In this document: positions 22,203 through 32,500 of the stretch, one piece after another
Layout: every line of letters starts with the position of its first letter
Numbering within the stretch: position 1 is the stretch's first letter
From: Symbiodinium natans
Taxonomy: Eukaryota; Sar; Dinophyceae; Suessiales; Symbiodiniaceae
DNA length: 64,000 nt
NCBI GenBank assembly: GCA_905221605.1
Contig: CAJNDS010002285.1
Span: 338,501-402,500, forward strand
Reading direction: 5' to 3'
Notes under the pieces: model-generated
The model's input: only the letters and a program-made list of their open reading frames with translations
Told to the model about the DNA's origin: nothing
The model's database searches: none
Program-made: the position numbers and the translations under genes

Positions 22203-22696
22203 GACCTGGCCGACAAGATCTTGTTGCGCCTCGTGGGTGCGGGGGTGGCATCGCTAACGTTGCCCCCTGAGGCATCGATGGCGAGCTTCGATCGGCTGAA
22301 ATCCGGCAGTGGCAGCGACACCGACTTGTTCCATGTCCTTGCCCGGCAGCAAACGGAGAGTCAGAAGGTCGTCAGTGTTCTGCGTGCTCGTCTGATCTAC
22401 AGGCTCATGCTGTCGAAAACACGCGTTGATGCGGTGTTGGAGAAACTTGGCGTGGAATCCTCGCTGACTCTCGCAGATTTCTTAAAGTTTCAGAAGGCAA
22501 TCCGAGCAGACGTCATCCGGTGCATGCTGAAATACCTGGGCTTGGACACTGCCTCCGGTTGGCGATTCTTGCGGCGAGTCTCTGTCTTGGCATTCCTGCT
22601 TTTTGCCACCCTCTTGGTGGTGCTCTGGGCCTTCCCTCTGTCTTCAGAAAATGATGCTGGGTGGCAATTTGGTATGGCATTTCGTTTTCCCTTAAG
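22203..22696 (+). CDS. Giant-gene exon A (membrane-anchored)
   Basis: Opens after TACCCAG| with DLADKILLRLVGAGVASL and contains a hydrophobic helix VLAFLLFATLLVVLWAF near its end. A good donor lies at TTAAG|GTATGC (22697), although its phase does not fit exon B; an earlier GC or GA donor may be used. There is no good start codon, so it probably continues the preceding membrane-protein ORF. Confidence 0.6.
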
Positions 22697-23043
22697 GTAT
22701 GCATAGGGCCATATGCAAGCATACATAGAAACATGTGAACTTGTATGCTCATTCAATCAACCGACCAGCTAATCAGTCAGTCAATAAATCAATCAGCGTA
22801 TACATGCACACGAAAACAAACGAATGTAAGGAAGTGAGTATGTAAACGTCCATATCAACTATAGATATGAATCTGAATACACACGGCGCGCGCACACACA
22901 CACACACAGAGTTTCGAAAGAAACCCTAAACCTTAAACCCTAAACCCCAAACCCTAAACCTTCAACCCTAAACCCTACACCCTAAACCCTACACCCTAAA
23001 CCCTAGACCCTAAACCCTAAACCCGAAACCCTAAACGACTCAG
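22697..23043 (+). repeat. Intron A-B with C-strand telomere repeats
   Basis: An AT-rich 5' half with a CA microsatellite near 22890-22908, then a degenerate CCCTAAA array at 22922-23035 directly upstream of the acceptor GACTCAG|GACACC. Confidence 0.75.
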
Positions 23044-23170
23044 GACACCTTTGGGTTGATCTTCTCTGGCCTGATGCCCGCAGCCCTGGGATTCATTCTG
23101 AGTGGCACGCTGCCTTCCGCCACACCACAGAACCAGGCCTGGGGGGTGGATGTTCGGACCTACATGAAGG
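23044..23170 (+). CDS. Giant-gene exon B
   Basis: CAG|GACACC to ATGAAGG|GTAGGG. The frame DTFGLIFSGLMPAALGFILS is a hydrophobic helix. It ends at a G-strand repeat-like donor. Confidence 0.6.
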
Positions 23171-23502
23171 GTAGGGTTTAGGCTTTTAGAGTGAAGGGTA
23201 TAGGGGCAGGGGTGGATGTTCAGGGACCTACGGACCTACACGAAGGGTAGGGGTTGAGGGCTTAGATTTTGTTTTAGGGGTAAGGGCTTGGCTTCTGGGA
23301 CTTCCATCATGGTACCATCATATGGTTATTCAGTGAATAACATGGCTCCCTCATGACGGCAACCTCGCTTAACTTCCTTAACGCCAACCTATACCCCTAA
23401 GCCTTAAGCCCTAAGCCCTAAGCCCTAAGCCCTAAGCGCTAAACCCTAAACCCTAAACCCTAAACCCTAAACCCTAAACCCTAAACCCTAAACTCTAAAC
23501 AG
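23171..23502 (+). repeat. Intron B-C, inverted telomere-type arms
   Basis: The donor side carries degenerate G-strand phrases (GTAGGGTTTAGG, GGGGTTGAGGGCTTAG). The acceptor side (23396-23500) has about five CCCTAAG units changing to CCCTAAA, ending CTCTAAACAG. Confidence 0.75.
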
Positions 23503-23729
23503 GACCTTGTGGAGCGCTTAGAGGAGTGGCTCACCGAGTGGCAGATCCAGGCGGTAGATTTCGTGAGCCATTCGCAGATGACGGTCAAGAATGCAGTCAT
23601 CGCTGTCATGGACCATTGCCCTGACCACTGCTTCTTCCACAAAGTGAAAGCCTGGCTTCAGCAGCTGGACCTCTTCACGATTGGGTGCATGCTGGACGAG
23701 CTCGGGGACGAAAAGGCCTGGAGGATAAG
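23503..23729 (+). CDS. Giant-gene exon C
   Basis: AAACAG|GACCTTGTGGAG. Helical frame DLVERLEEWLTEWQIQAVDF, then HCPDHCFFHKVKAWLQQLDL. Possible donors are GAAAAG|GCCTGG (GC) and GATAAG|GTTTCG (GT). Confidence 0.65.
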
Positions 23730-24578
23730 GTTTCGGAAGTTCAGGGGTCTATAGGGTTCAGGGTTTAGTTGGGTCAAACGAGCGGAGAGTGCACGCAACT
23801 AGGAAAAAACCGCGCGTTTTCCTGCGCATGTGGAGCTATATGCCGGTCCCTGAACAGGCCTTCGTCGAGCTTACTCAGCACCCAGCTCTGCTCCTCTCGA
23901 AGGTCTCTAAATGGGAAGCGCAGGACAAGGTCTATCAACGAGCTAACCAACATTCACCAATTTTTAGTACGCAGACAGGAAAGAAATTTAGATACAGCTG
24001 CAAATGCCGAATAAGAACCGCCGACACTATACATATACGTATCACAGAGCACATTATAGATGTATATATATATATATATATATATACATATTTATGAAAC
24101 AAAATACATACATAAATACATAAATACATATATACATAAATACATAAATACATAAATACATAAATACATAAACACATAAATACATAAATACATAAACACA
24201 TAAACACATAAATACATAAATACATACATACATACATACATAAATACATAAATATACATAAATAATTGTAAACGCTTGCGCGCGCCGCCTCGGCAGCCGG
24301 GCCGGCCCCAGAACAGGAAAGGAGGAAAGGGGTTTCACAAAAAAAGGGAGGAGGGCGGGTGAGGGGGGGTGGGGGGGGTGGGGGGGGTGGGGGGGGGGGG
24401 GGTGGGGGGGGGGGGGGGTGGGGGTGGAGGGATTGGGGGGGGTCCACAGGGCGGGGGGGGGGGGGGGGGGAAGGGTTGGGTCAGGGGGAAGGAGGCCCGA
24501 TCCGGGTCTGCTTGTTCCAGACGCTTCTCGGCAGGAAGCCGAGGCGAAATAAATCTGACGTTGTCTGTATATGTATAG

Positions 24579-24625
<47 letters not shown>

Positions 24626-24671
24626 ACAAACAAACAAACATACATATATACTTGGCTCATACACAGACCAG
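23730..24671 (+). repeat. Intron C-D with stacked microsatellites
   Basis: In order: a short G-strand remnant (GGGTTCAGGGTTTAG), (TA)n at 24060-24087, a CATAAATA-type array at 24100-24262, the phrase AATTGTAAACGCTTGCGCGC at 24266 shared with 9588, G-rich DNA at 24360-24476, and (CT)n at 24584-24622. The poly-Gly, poly-Pro and Tyr-Ile-Cys frames here are repeat artefacts. Confidence 0.7.
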
Positions 24672-24760
24672 GACCTGGTCCCGGCTTCCGTCTTGGACAA
24701 CTTGTGGTGTGCCCTGGTGGACCAGGGCCTGGAGCTCCTGAACGTTGCGCTCAGGGCACC
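24672..24760 (+). CDS. Giant-gene exon D
   Basis: GACCAG|GACCTGGTC. Frame DLVPASVLDNLWCALVDQGL then ELLNVALRAP. The 3' edge is unclear; the frame stays open until the telomere-type array at 24817. Confidence 0.5.
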
Positions 24761-25393
24761 GTTGCCTCGCCGCTCGGCGCCGCTTTTGTTCTTTTTGTTG
24801 CGTTTTTTCTTTCTGGAGGGTTTAGGGTTTAGGGTTTAGGGTTTAGGGTTTAGGGTTTAGGGTTTAGGGTTTCAGGTTTAGGGTTTAGGGTTTAGGGTTA
24901 AGGTCAGGGCTTTTGGGGGGCTGTTTAGTGGGTTTTGGTTTATAGTTTTGTTGTTCTAAGGGTTTCGGTGATTTAGTTTTTTTTTTGATGTCTTTGGGTT
25001 TTGGCTTTATAGGACCTTTAGAATTTTGTTGTTGCTGTTGGACTTACTATTGTTATTTTGGTTTTAGGGCTCGGTTCTGTTTTTGGCTTTCAGAGGTTTT
25101 CGGGCTGAGGGGTTTTAGGGTTTTAGCTGTTTAGGGTTGAAAGGCTTTAAGGCTTTAAGGCTTTGTAGGATTTCTAGGGTTCAAAAACTCTACAGGGCTT
25201 TCAGGGTTTAGGTTTTCTTAGGGTCGGGCATCTTTTTCACGTACAGCAGATGTGAAGCGCCAACTAAACCCTGAACAAAAAACCCCGAAACCCGAAACCC
25301 GAAACCCTAAAACCCTAAAACCCTAAGCCCTAAATCCACAACCCTAAGCCCTAAACCCTAAGCCCTGCGCATTCCGAGACCTGTTGAGGCCAG
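24761..25393 (+). repeat. Intron D-E, inverted telomere-type arms
   Basis: TTTAGGG array at 24817-24903 near the donor, a T-rich degenerate middle, and CCCTAAA, CCCGAAA and CCCTAAG units at 25263-25368 near the acceptor GGCCAG|GTGGAG. Confidence 0.8.
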
Positions 25394-25557
25394 GTGGAGG
25401 AGGAGTTGAGGAAGTTCCGCCACTCAGAGCACCTGGTCGTCGTCCTCAAAGATGCAGCCAAGGCTAGCGGCACCTTCACCATTTCAAACATCCACCTCCA
25501 GCTGATGCAGCTGATCTGCCGGTTGCTCCAGGGCCTGATTGACAGCCGCCTAGCAAG
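25394..25557 (+). CDS. Giant-gene exon E
   Basis: CAG|GTGGAGGAG. Frame VEEELRKFRHSEHLVVVLKD then NIHLQLMQLICRLLQGLID. It ends near CTAGCAAG|GAAC, possibly a GA donor. Confidence 0.6.
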
Positions 25558-25640
25558 GAACATGAGGGGTTTCAAGGGGTTTTTGGACTGTTTTTAGGGT
25601 GTAATTGCAGAGAAGCGCGTGTGGCCGAGTGCTGTGTGAG

Positions 25641-25748
25641 GCCTGGCGAAGGAGGTGTTGCAAGACCTCTGGGAACGATTGCTGGTTTCGGTCAGCTTCG
25701 TTGGCTCCAACTTTGGTGCGTCGCCAGAGCTGCTCGCCAGGAACACTA
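25641..25748 (+). CDS. Giant-gene exon F
   Basis: Frame LAKEVLQDLWERLLVSVSFV then NFGASPELLARNT, ending at ACTA|GTAAGG, a strong donor. The 5' edge (GTGTGAG|GC) is uncertain; an in-frame TGA lies just upstream. Confidence 0.5.
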
Positions 25749-25966
25749 GTAAGGCCTCAGCTCCGTGGAACCTCGAGCCCCAAAACTACCCCAAAGAATA
25801 GGAAGTTTAGGGTACGGGGCCATTACCCCCTCAACCCGAATCCCTAACCTCAACCCTGTTCCCTAAACCTAAACCCTAAACCCTAAACCCTAAACCCTAA
25901 ACCCTAAACCCCAAACCCTAAACCCCAAACCCTAAACCCTAAACCCTAAACCTGAACCCTCCCTAG
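25749..25966 (+). repeat. Intron F-G with C-strand array
   Basis: CCCTAAA and CCCCAAA units at 25857-25957, immediately before the acceptor CCCTAG|ATCCG. There is no G-strand array at the donor. Confidence 0.75.
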
Positions 25967-26065
25967 ATCCGAGGCTGCTCTCCAGATGCCGGAACCTCGA
26001 CATGAACTCTGCGAAGAAGTGCCTGATGCAGGGCCTGGCACGCGTGGATGAGGCTCCCAAGCCTG
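25967..26065 (+). CDS. Giant-gene exon G
   Basis: Frame PRLLSRCRNLDMNSAKKCLM then QGLARVDEAPKP. The donor is CCTG|GTGTGGGG, running straight into TTTAGGG repeats. Confidence 0.55.
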
Positions 26066-26437
26066 GTGTGGGGTTTAGGGTTTAGGGTTTAGGGTTTAGG
26101 GTTTAGGGTTAGGGTTTAGGGTTTAGGGTTTAGGGTTTAGGGTTTAGGGTTTAGGGTTTCGGGTTTCGGGTTTCGGGTTTAGGGTTTAGGGCAACTCCGA
26201 CACTCCCAGGCTCCTGTACTCCCCAAACTCCTGAACTCCGAAACTCCCAAACTTCGAAGCTCCTTGACTCCGAAACTCCCAAACTCCTAAGCCCCTAAAC
26301 TCCGAAATTCCTAAACCCTGAGCTCCTACACTCCAAAACTCCGAAGCACCCTAAACCCTAAACCCTAAACCCTAAACCCTAAACCCTAAACCCTAAACCC
26401 TAAACCCTAAACCTTAAACATCCAAGCCTTGGATCAG
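26066..26437 (+). repeat. Intron G-H, inverted telomere-type arms
   Basis: TTTAGGG array at 26070-26191 from the donor, a middle of CTCCGAAACTCC-type degenerate units, and CCCTAAA at 26347-26420 ahead of the acceptor GGATCAG|GACCTG. Confidence 0.85.
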
Positions 26438-26497
26438 GACCTGGCCCTCTCAGACGTATCGGAAGCAGGCGGCAGTTTTAGCAAAACACGGGACCCC
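26438..26497 (+). CDS. Giant-gene exon H
   Basis: CAG|GACCTGGCC. Frame DLALSDVSEAGGSFSKTRD. Short, with an unclear 3' edge; kept for the repeated AG|GAC-Leu exon opening. Confidence 0.4.
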
Positions 26498-26686
26498 GAA
26501 TTTTGACTCCCAAATAATAGGATCCCCTTAACATACAAGCCCTAAACCAAAACCCAAAACCCAAAACCCTAAATCCTAAACGACCTTAAGCCTAAACCCT
26601 AAACTCTAAACGACCTTAAACCCTCAACCCTCAACCCTAGACCCTCAACCCTAGACCCGAAACCATAAAATTTCGGAAACCCACAG
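26498..26686 (+). repeat. Intron H-I with degenerate C-strand repeats
   Basis: CCCAAAA, CCCTCAA, CCCTAGA and CCCTAAA variants at 26540-26668, then CCCACAG|GTTGG. Confidence 0.7.
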
Positions 26687-26774
26687 GTTGGAAGTCCTCC
26701 TTGGCAACGTGCTTCAACCTCTTGGCTCTGCAGGTCTTCAAGTGGACCTTAAGATCCATGGTCCAGGAGCTGGG
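26687..26774 (+). CDS. Giant-gene exon I
   Basis: Frame WKSSLATCFNLLALQVFKWT then LRSMVQEL, ending at GAGCTGGG|GTTTAG, where the first telomere-type unit supplies the donor. Confidence 0.5.
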
Positions 26775-27135
26775 GTTTAGGGTTTAGGGTTTGGGGGGGG
26801 TTTCGGGTTTGGGGTTAGGGTTTAGGATCCAGGGGCTTGGGTTTAGGGCGCATGGCTTGAGGGGTGTAGGGGTTTAGGATTTGGGGTTTAGGGCTGTAGG
26901 TTTTAGGGTTTCGGGAACTTAAGTTGAGTCTCCAGCATCATATGGAAGGATGGTACTTCATTCTGAGACCCCAAACCCTTAAATCTAAATCTTACAACCC
27001 TACACCCTACACCCTGAACTCTGAAACCCTACACCCTAAACCCCAAACCCTCAACCCCAAACCCTAAACCCCAAACTCTGAACCCTAAACCCCAAACCCT
27101 ACCGAACATTCACGTTCCTTCTGCGCGGCCCAGAG
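26775..27135 (+). repeat. Intron I-J, inverted telomere-type arms
   Basis: TTTAGGG and GGGTTTGGGG variants at 26775-26912. CCCTACA, CCCTAAA and CCCCAAA variants at 26968-27104, before the acceptor near GCCCAGAG|GAGATG. Confidence 0.8.
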
Positions 27136-27198
27136 GAGATGGACGTCCACCCACAAGCTTCCGCAGCTCTGGACAACCTTCTTGACGTTCTGGATCAG
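27136..27198 (+). CDS. Giant-gene exon J
   Basis: Frame EEMDVHPQASAALDNLLDVL then DQ, with donor GATCAG|GTGGCT in phase 0. It joins cleanly to exon K as LLDVLDQ-VDSFSELLDIL. Confidence 0.65.
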
Positions 27199-27341
27199 GT
27201 GGCTAGCACCCTAAGGGCTTTAAGGTTTTGGGTTTTGGGGTTTGGGGTTTTCCCGTCGAGGGAGGGAGAGAGGGAGAGAGGGAGGGAAGGGAGGCAAGGG
27301 AGGGATCTTGGTGTTGGGAAACGCTCCCCAAACCCTGCCAG
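27199..27341 (+). other. Intron J-K, GT-AG, 143 bp
   Basis: The best-defined splice pair in the gene, phase 0 on both sides. The G-rich phrase GGGTTTTGGGGTTTGGGG near the donor is matched by CCCCAAACCC near the acceptor, plus a GGGA purine run between. Confidence 0.65.
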
Positions 27342-27884
27342 GTGGACAGCTTCTCGGAGCTTCTGGACATCCTCCAGGATCCCAAGAAGTGGCTACGCCT
27401 GGCGGCGGAGAGTGGGGAGATGGGCATCCGCCTGGTCATCGTGGGCCAGAAGCAGACTTTGGAGCAGCTCATCGGCAAAAGCCTCAATGAAGAGCAGGTC
27501 ACGCTACTCTGCCACAGCTGCGGGACCTTCTTCATGCAGGGCATCGCCACAGGTGGGCTGACCTGGTTGAAGCAGACGCTGACCAATCCAGTTCCTTTAG
27601 CCCTCCACTTGCTGGACTTAGACTTGAACCAGCTCATGGTCCTCGAGCCTGTCTGGGATTATGCCCAGAGACAGTGCCTCAATGGCCTCAGTAGCTTGCC
27701 TTGGGACCTACCGGCGCAGCACCTGAATGAGATCAGGGATGCCCTGGAAGATCTCGGGTTCCGGGAGTTGCTGACGCGCGTGAAGGAAGTCCGGGACCTC
27801 CACCCGCCTCTGAAGAAGGCGCTCGAAGAGGAGCTGCCCATCAAGGCTGCCTGGAGAGCTCTTGAAACTCTCAGCCTGCTCTTG
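27342..27884 (+). CDS. Giant-gene exon K, helical repeat module
   Basis: CTGCCAG|GTGGACAGC, open for about 180 codons. It contains DPKKWLRLAAE, a segment with two cysteines (LLCHSCGTFFMQG), then LNQLMVLEPVWDYAQ and LLTRVKEVRDLHPPLKK. The last part matches exon Q (SLLEPVW, then LLKELKL.V..AAPLL), so this is a repeated alpha-helical module. The donor is CTCTTG|GTGAAG at 27885, or later. Confidence 0.75.
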
Positions 27885-27980
27885 GTGAAGGATTCCCGGA
27901 GAATTTCAGCCTGACGGAATTCAATCCCTCGCGTTGCTTACCTAAAGCGTCCCTAAGCCTATTTGCGATGCTTTGCTAAG

Positions 27981-28094
27981 GGCGTCTTGCTTGAAGCCTG
28001 TCCGAAGCTGAAGCCACTGGTGCAGCGCGTGACGCCAGCGAACATCAAGAGGCTGTTCACAGATGTGAGAAGCGGGAGCCTGAAGATTGAGGAC
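27981..28094 (+). CDS. Giant-gene exon L
   Basis: GCTAAG|GGCGTC. Frame GVLLEACPKLKPLVQRVTPA then NIKRLFTDVRSGSLKIED. It stops at GAGGAC|GCCCTAAACC, where a C-strand repeat supplies a GC donor. Confidence 0.6.
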
Positions 28095-28226
28095 GCCCTA
28101 AACCCTAAACCCTAAACCCTAAACCCTAAACCCTAAACCCTAAGCGCTAAACCCTAAACCCTAAACCCTAAACCCTAACCCCTAAACCCTAAACCAGATG
28201 TGAGAAGCGGGACCCTTGAGATTCAG
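28095..28226 (+). repeat. Intron L-M: CCCTAAA array flanked by a 35-bp direct repeat
   Basis: Almost entirely CCCTAAA (28095-28194). The last 35 bp of exon L (from CAGATGTGAGAAGCGGGA to GAGGAC) recur after the array (28195-28229), matching at about 31 of 35 positions, and the second copy supplies the acceptor ATTCAG|GAC. This is the structure left by an insertion with target-site duplication. Confidence 0.7.
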
Positions 28227-28295
28227 GACATGGCCCAAGACTTCATGGGGGTACTCGTCAGTGACTTCGGCGAAGAGATTGTGAAGAGCCTCCCG
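28227..28295 (+). CDS. Giant-gene exon M
   Basis: ATTCAG|GACATGGCC to CTCCCG|GTCCTT, phase 0 at both ends. Frame DMAQDFMGVLVSDFGEEIVK. Confidence 0.55.
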
Positions 28296-28416
28296 GTCCT
28301 TGCCTGAGTTGCTTCCCTAAACCCAAAACCCTAAACCCTAAGCCCTAAACTCTAAACCCTAAACCCGAAACCCTAAACCCTAAACCCTGCTTCTACACCC
28401 TGTTGCCGTCCTCCAG
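28296..28416 (+). repeat. Intron M-N with C-strand array
   Basis: CCCTAAA and variants at 28317-28389, then a pyrimidine-rich stretch and the acceptor CTCCAG|ACCCTT. 121 bp. Confidence 0.75.
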
Positions 28417-28509
28417 ACCCTTGCTCAGGACCTCAAGATCGGCAACGTACAGTTTAAGCGCGAGCAAGTGCAGTCCTTGGCAAAGGTCTTCCTCTCCCAT
28501 GGCATCAAG
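28417..28509 (+). CDS. Giant-gene exon N
   Basis: Frame TLAQDLKIGNVQFKREQVQS then LAKVFLSHGIK, ending at ATCAAG|GCTAGG, a GC donor in phase 0. An alternative start is GCTCAG|GACCTC at 28429. Confidence 0.6.
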
Positions 28510-28625
28510 GCTAGGAAAGCTTGCATGGGCTGTTTTTGTAAGGCGCCTTATCACAGAATACAGGCCACGTACATGTGCCTATCCCCCTCACCCCCCCAAG
28601 GGTCTTTAGAAAGTGCTCCGTCCAG

Positions 28626-28781
28626 GCTTGCGGCTCTCCGTCTGCGCCCGCCGAGGCCTTCATGAAGGCCTTGCGGCAACCGCGGCAATTCGTGGACATG
28701 GCCCTCCGCCAGCTGGAGCTCCTGGAGGCGGAGATCCCGAAAGCCGAGCTGATGCCGGGGGCCTCAGTCGACGCCCAAACG
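28626..28781 (+). CDS. Giant-gene exon O
   Basis: GTCCAG|GCTTGC, phase 0. Frame includes EAFMKALRQPRQFVDMALRQ and LELLEAEIPKAELMPG. It ends GCCCAAACG|GTTTAGGG, phase 0: the telomere-type repeat is itself the donor. Confidence 0.65.
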
Positions 28782-28896
28782 GTTTAGGGTTTAGGGTTTA
28801 GGGTTTCGGGTTTAGGGCCAGGATGGCATGGTCGGTTTCTGGGGTTCGGGCTCTCCTTCCCCGGCTCTGTTACGTCGGCCAAGGACTTTGCTTCAG
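28782..28896 (+). repeat. Intron O-P opening with TTTAGGG units
   Basis: GTTTAGGG repeats at 28782-28820 start at the first intron base. Non-repetitive sequence follows up to GCTTCAG|ACTCTC. Confidence 0.75.
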
Positions 28897-29529
28897 ACTC
28901 TCTGGGATGTCGCCGTCTCAAGCATCCTACCTGACGAAGGGAGTCCCTTCGTCGAGAAGTTGAAAGCCGTTCGAATGGAGGAGTTTGAGAAGGTCGTTCA
29001 CACTGTCCGGGATTTAGACCCTAAGATGGCTGGCAGCATGGAGGAGTTGCTGTTCCAAATCTTGAAGAGCGGCCTCGTCCAATTCTGCGCTGAGGAACTT
29101 GAGGAGATCTTAGGCGAAGCATTCAAGAGTTTCCCCGAGATGGCCTATTTCCGGGACACCATGGAAAGTACGAAGCCCATCGTCATGAGCCTAACGCTCT
29201 CTGAGCTGAAGCAGCTACTCACTCAGCCAACAGACACGCTCGGTGAGATAATGCAGCAGTTCGTCGATTCAAACATGGAGCTGTTCCTCATCAAGGCTGT
29301 TTCAGAGAAGCTGAACGACGCCATCCCGAAAGAAGTCCAGGACCTCTTTGCGCCTCAGAAGCTGAAGATGAAGCACATCCTTGCAATTGCGAGGATGCTG
29401 CGGTCACAGAAGATACTTGAGTGGACAGGCACGTCGGAGATACTGACGAGCGTTACCGAGCTGATGGACCTTCTAAGGGAGCCCTGGTCCTTGCTGCTCA
29501 GGCTGCTCAAATGTTCCTCGGCACCTGGG
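28897..29529 (+). CDS. Giant-gene exon P, helical repeat module
   Basis: GCTTCAG|ACTCTCTGGGAT, open for 211 codons. Order: TLWDVAVSSILP, MEELLFQILKSGLVQF, SLTLSELKQLLTQP, NMELFLIKAVSEKLNDA, HILAIARMLRSQ, TELMDLLREPWSLLLRLL. It aligns along most of its length with exon Q, which gives strong evidence of coding and of internal duplication. The donor is CCTGGG|GTTTTAGGG, phase 0. No domain family is recognised. Confidence 0.8.
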
Positions 29530-29566
29530 GTTTTAGGGTTTAGGGTTTAGGGTTTAGGGTTTAGGG
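29530..29566 (+). repeat. G-strand telomere-type array at donor of exon P
   Basis: About five TTTAGGG units at the start of the intron that holds the retroelement. They form the left border of the element. Confidence 0.9.
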
Positions 29567-32500
29567 GACGCCACTCTCGGAAGCGCGGGAGGGTTAGGCG
29601 TATCCCAAAAACGAGCCGCCTCCGCCAAGAAAGCGCCTACTGAGGCTCCATCCCCAAGGAGCTGCTGCCGCCTAAGTTGCTTGGGGAGGGGCTGGAAGAT
29701 CGATACAGGCTCGCATGAAAGTTTCGTCAGTGCAAGCGACTTCTGCGCCCAAAAGCACCAATTCAGAGCCTTCAAAAATTCTTAGAATACAAATGAAGGC
29801 TATCAATCGAAATGCGAGGCAATCAGGTCGTCAAGTATCACTGCAAACATCACGCGACTCCAAGCCCCCAGGCAATGCATTAAAGGCCCGCCGCCACCCC
29901 CAATTAAACCCAAGGGCACAGAATCGCGTCAGAAAACAGAGAAAAAAGACGACCCAAGTGAGATCCAGAAATTCAATCAACGAAAAGAAGAACACGACAA
30001 AACACCCTCAAATCAGACGTTCTTTGACGTCAAAAAGACTACGCTCATCTCAATACCTGCGCGAGGGGCCTGCAAGCACAAGCAAAACATTTCCTGCAGA
30101 GAAAAAGATATTGCCGCCAATCATCCATCAAAGTGATATTGCACAAAGCGAGAAGAAGAATGATGTCGCTCCACTTTTTCTCGATTATCGTCTCCATCCC
30201 GGACCCGCCGCAAACAAACGTGGGCATGTCTCTGGAGCACGAACGAAAGACGTTCCTTCAAGATTTGGCACGTCATGCCATGCGGCTTCTGACGATGATC
30301 ATCCACTGCTCGACACAAAGATGATAAGATACGATCTCCCTCCGGATCAAGACCACCAGCAGTCTCAAACACAAGAGGCTCAAATCCCAATCCTTGTTCC
30401 TGGCATCTCATGGCCGTCTGACGATCCCTTCGTTTTCTTTCAGCCTGCATTTTGGCCATCGCCAATGTTTCGGTCCCACTGGCTTGTTGTTTGAAAGAGG
30501 AAACAACAGAGATATCCAAGGCCAAGCGCGGCAGTAGTCCCCACGTCGATTGTCTACACAAAGCAGTAGGAAGAGTCAACACATCTGCGGGCCGTTGCCC
30601 TGGCAAATCTGGTAAAAGACCTACAGGTTCCAATTTACACCGGAGGCCACCAGCATGGAGAGTACGATAGATCTCATCTCGAATCATATTGTGGAGTTGA
30701 GTTTTGCCCCCTACCATATGACACGTCAAAGTGTGATGTCCAAATACATCCTGACTCTGTGGGCAACGTGGACAATCCATCTCAACCTGAAAAACCGCTT
30801 TCCCAAGCCGCATGGAAACAATATCGATGAATGCAGCATTAGACAAGCAAGTATCAAAGGCGTGATTAGGACTAACTCGAACCCACCCCTCGGCCCAAGG
30901 TGCCGAGAATGCAAGCAAAACCCTACGTTGAGCATCAGAAAGGGCGCCCTCCAACATCGCTCGAGATGATTCAATAGCAACGGCAAACATTTCCTTCTGT
31001 TTGAGCCTAGAATCGGGGTCGCGCATATCATCTCTCCATTGGGGAAAAAGAGTCTCCAAGCGCTGGACTGCCGGCGACCACCCAATCTTTGAATGCTCCG
31101 GAACAGGTGGGACCAATTCATCAACAATTCTGCGGGATGCTTTACACGCAACAACAAAAGCAATATCAGCTCTTCCAAGGACTTGATCCTTCAAAGAAAT
31201 GCCCTCAGTGGAGAGACCAAGCCCCCCAGCTTTCACAGGAAGAGAAGCCTGCCACCACATAACATCCGAAAGCCTTTCTCCAAGAAGGTCCTCGAAAGTT
31301 TCGCGGTACCGTCGATCGTACCATTCCAGAAGGCTAGTCAAGAAGTGTCGTGGAGCGGTCCTTCCTAGATAATTCAATTGTGGCCACCCCATACAAGTTT
31401 GCAGCAGATGGAAAGCCACATGCTTGTTCTCCAAAGTTGGGAGCTCCCGAAAGAAACGCTCGAAATCTCGTTGTTTATCAAGACACCAATTTTTCAGGAA
31501 CTCAGGACTCCCAGAAACCGGGGTCTTCAACATCTGGATATCACAAGTAGCATCAACGTGGACTCCAAGACCCTGGAAAGGACTGACATCCCCACGGAAA
31601 CCACCCCCAGCCAAGAGATAAAGACGACATTGCCCAAGATCATATCTCAGACCATATTTGTCCGCGAGCCGGAGTTCTTCCTGAAACAATTTCCAAACAT
31701 CCTCGACACGCCCCCCCGAGAACCCATCATCCGCATACTCCGGAGCAAAGGGCAAGTGGATTCCTGTGTTCTGTTGAGCCTCCTCAGCAAGGCGTCTCCT
31801 TGCCAAACAGAAGAGAGACATCATCATAGGGCAACCCTGTTGACCTCTACAACTGAAAGCTATACAATCGTCATAAATCAAATGACTAGGAGACCCATAG
31901 CACCAATCAGCAAATCGCGAAGATGAGGGAGCATGCTTGCGACATTCCTCGAGAAAGATATCAGGGAGGACTTCATTGAACGCGTTCTTAATATCCTTCT
32001 GTAAAAGGACCATTCCAGGATTGGTCCTATTATGTCCTATCCATTCCCGAGCCGAATGCACCAGAATCTCGGCCCCACCCGAAATGCCAACAGCAAGTTG
32101 ATGGGGAAGCAACCTGGCACGAATCTGGGATGAATCCATACGAAAGGTACACTTGAAGACCAATTTACGGAAGACTTGTCCCATCACAATAGGTCTAGCA
32201 TCTTGGGCCAAATCAATAGGAGTTCCATCCTTTCCGATCTTACCAACGCCTATGAGAGTTCCCCCCGCCAACCAGGGCTGCAAAGCAAGCGGCACATTAG
32301 CGTCAGCCATCTCCTGAATAAAGGCCTGGAGAAGAGGAAGCAAAGGAGACTCCAGAGAATGGCCGACAAGTCCCTTCAAGAAATCCGCGCGCAAACCATC
32401 AGGTCCCGGCCCTGCCCCCACAGGAAATGAATGCAGAGCTTTCAAGAGAACGGAAAGTTCAATCTCCTGGGTCGGCGGGAGCGCGGAGCGCACCAAAGTT

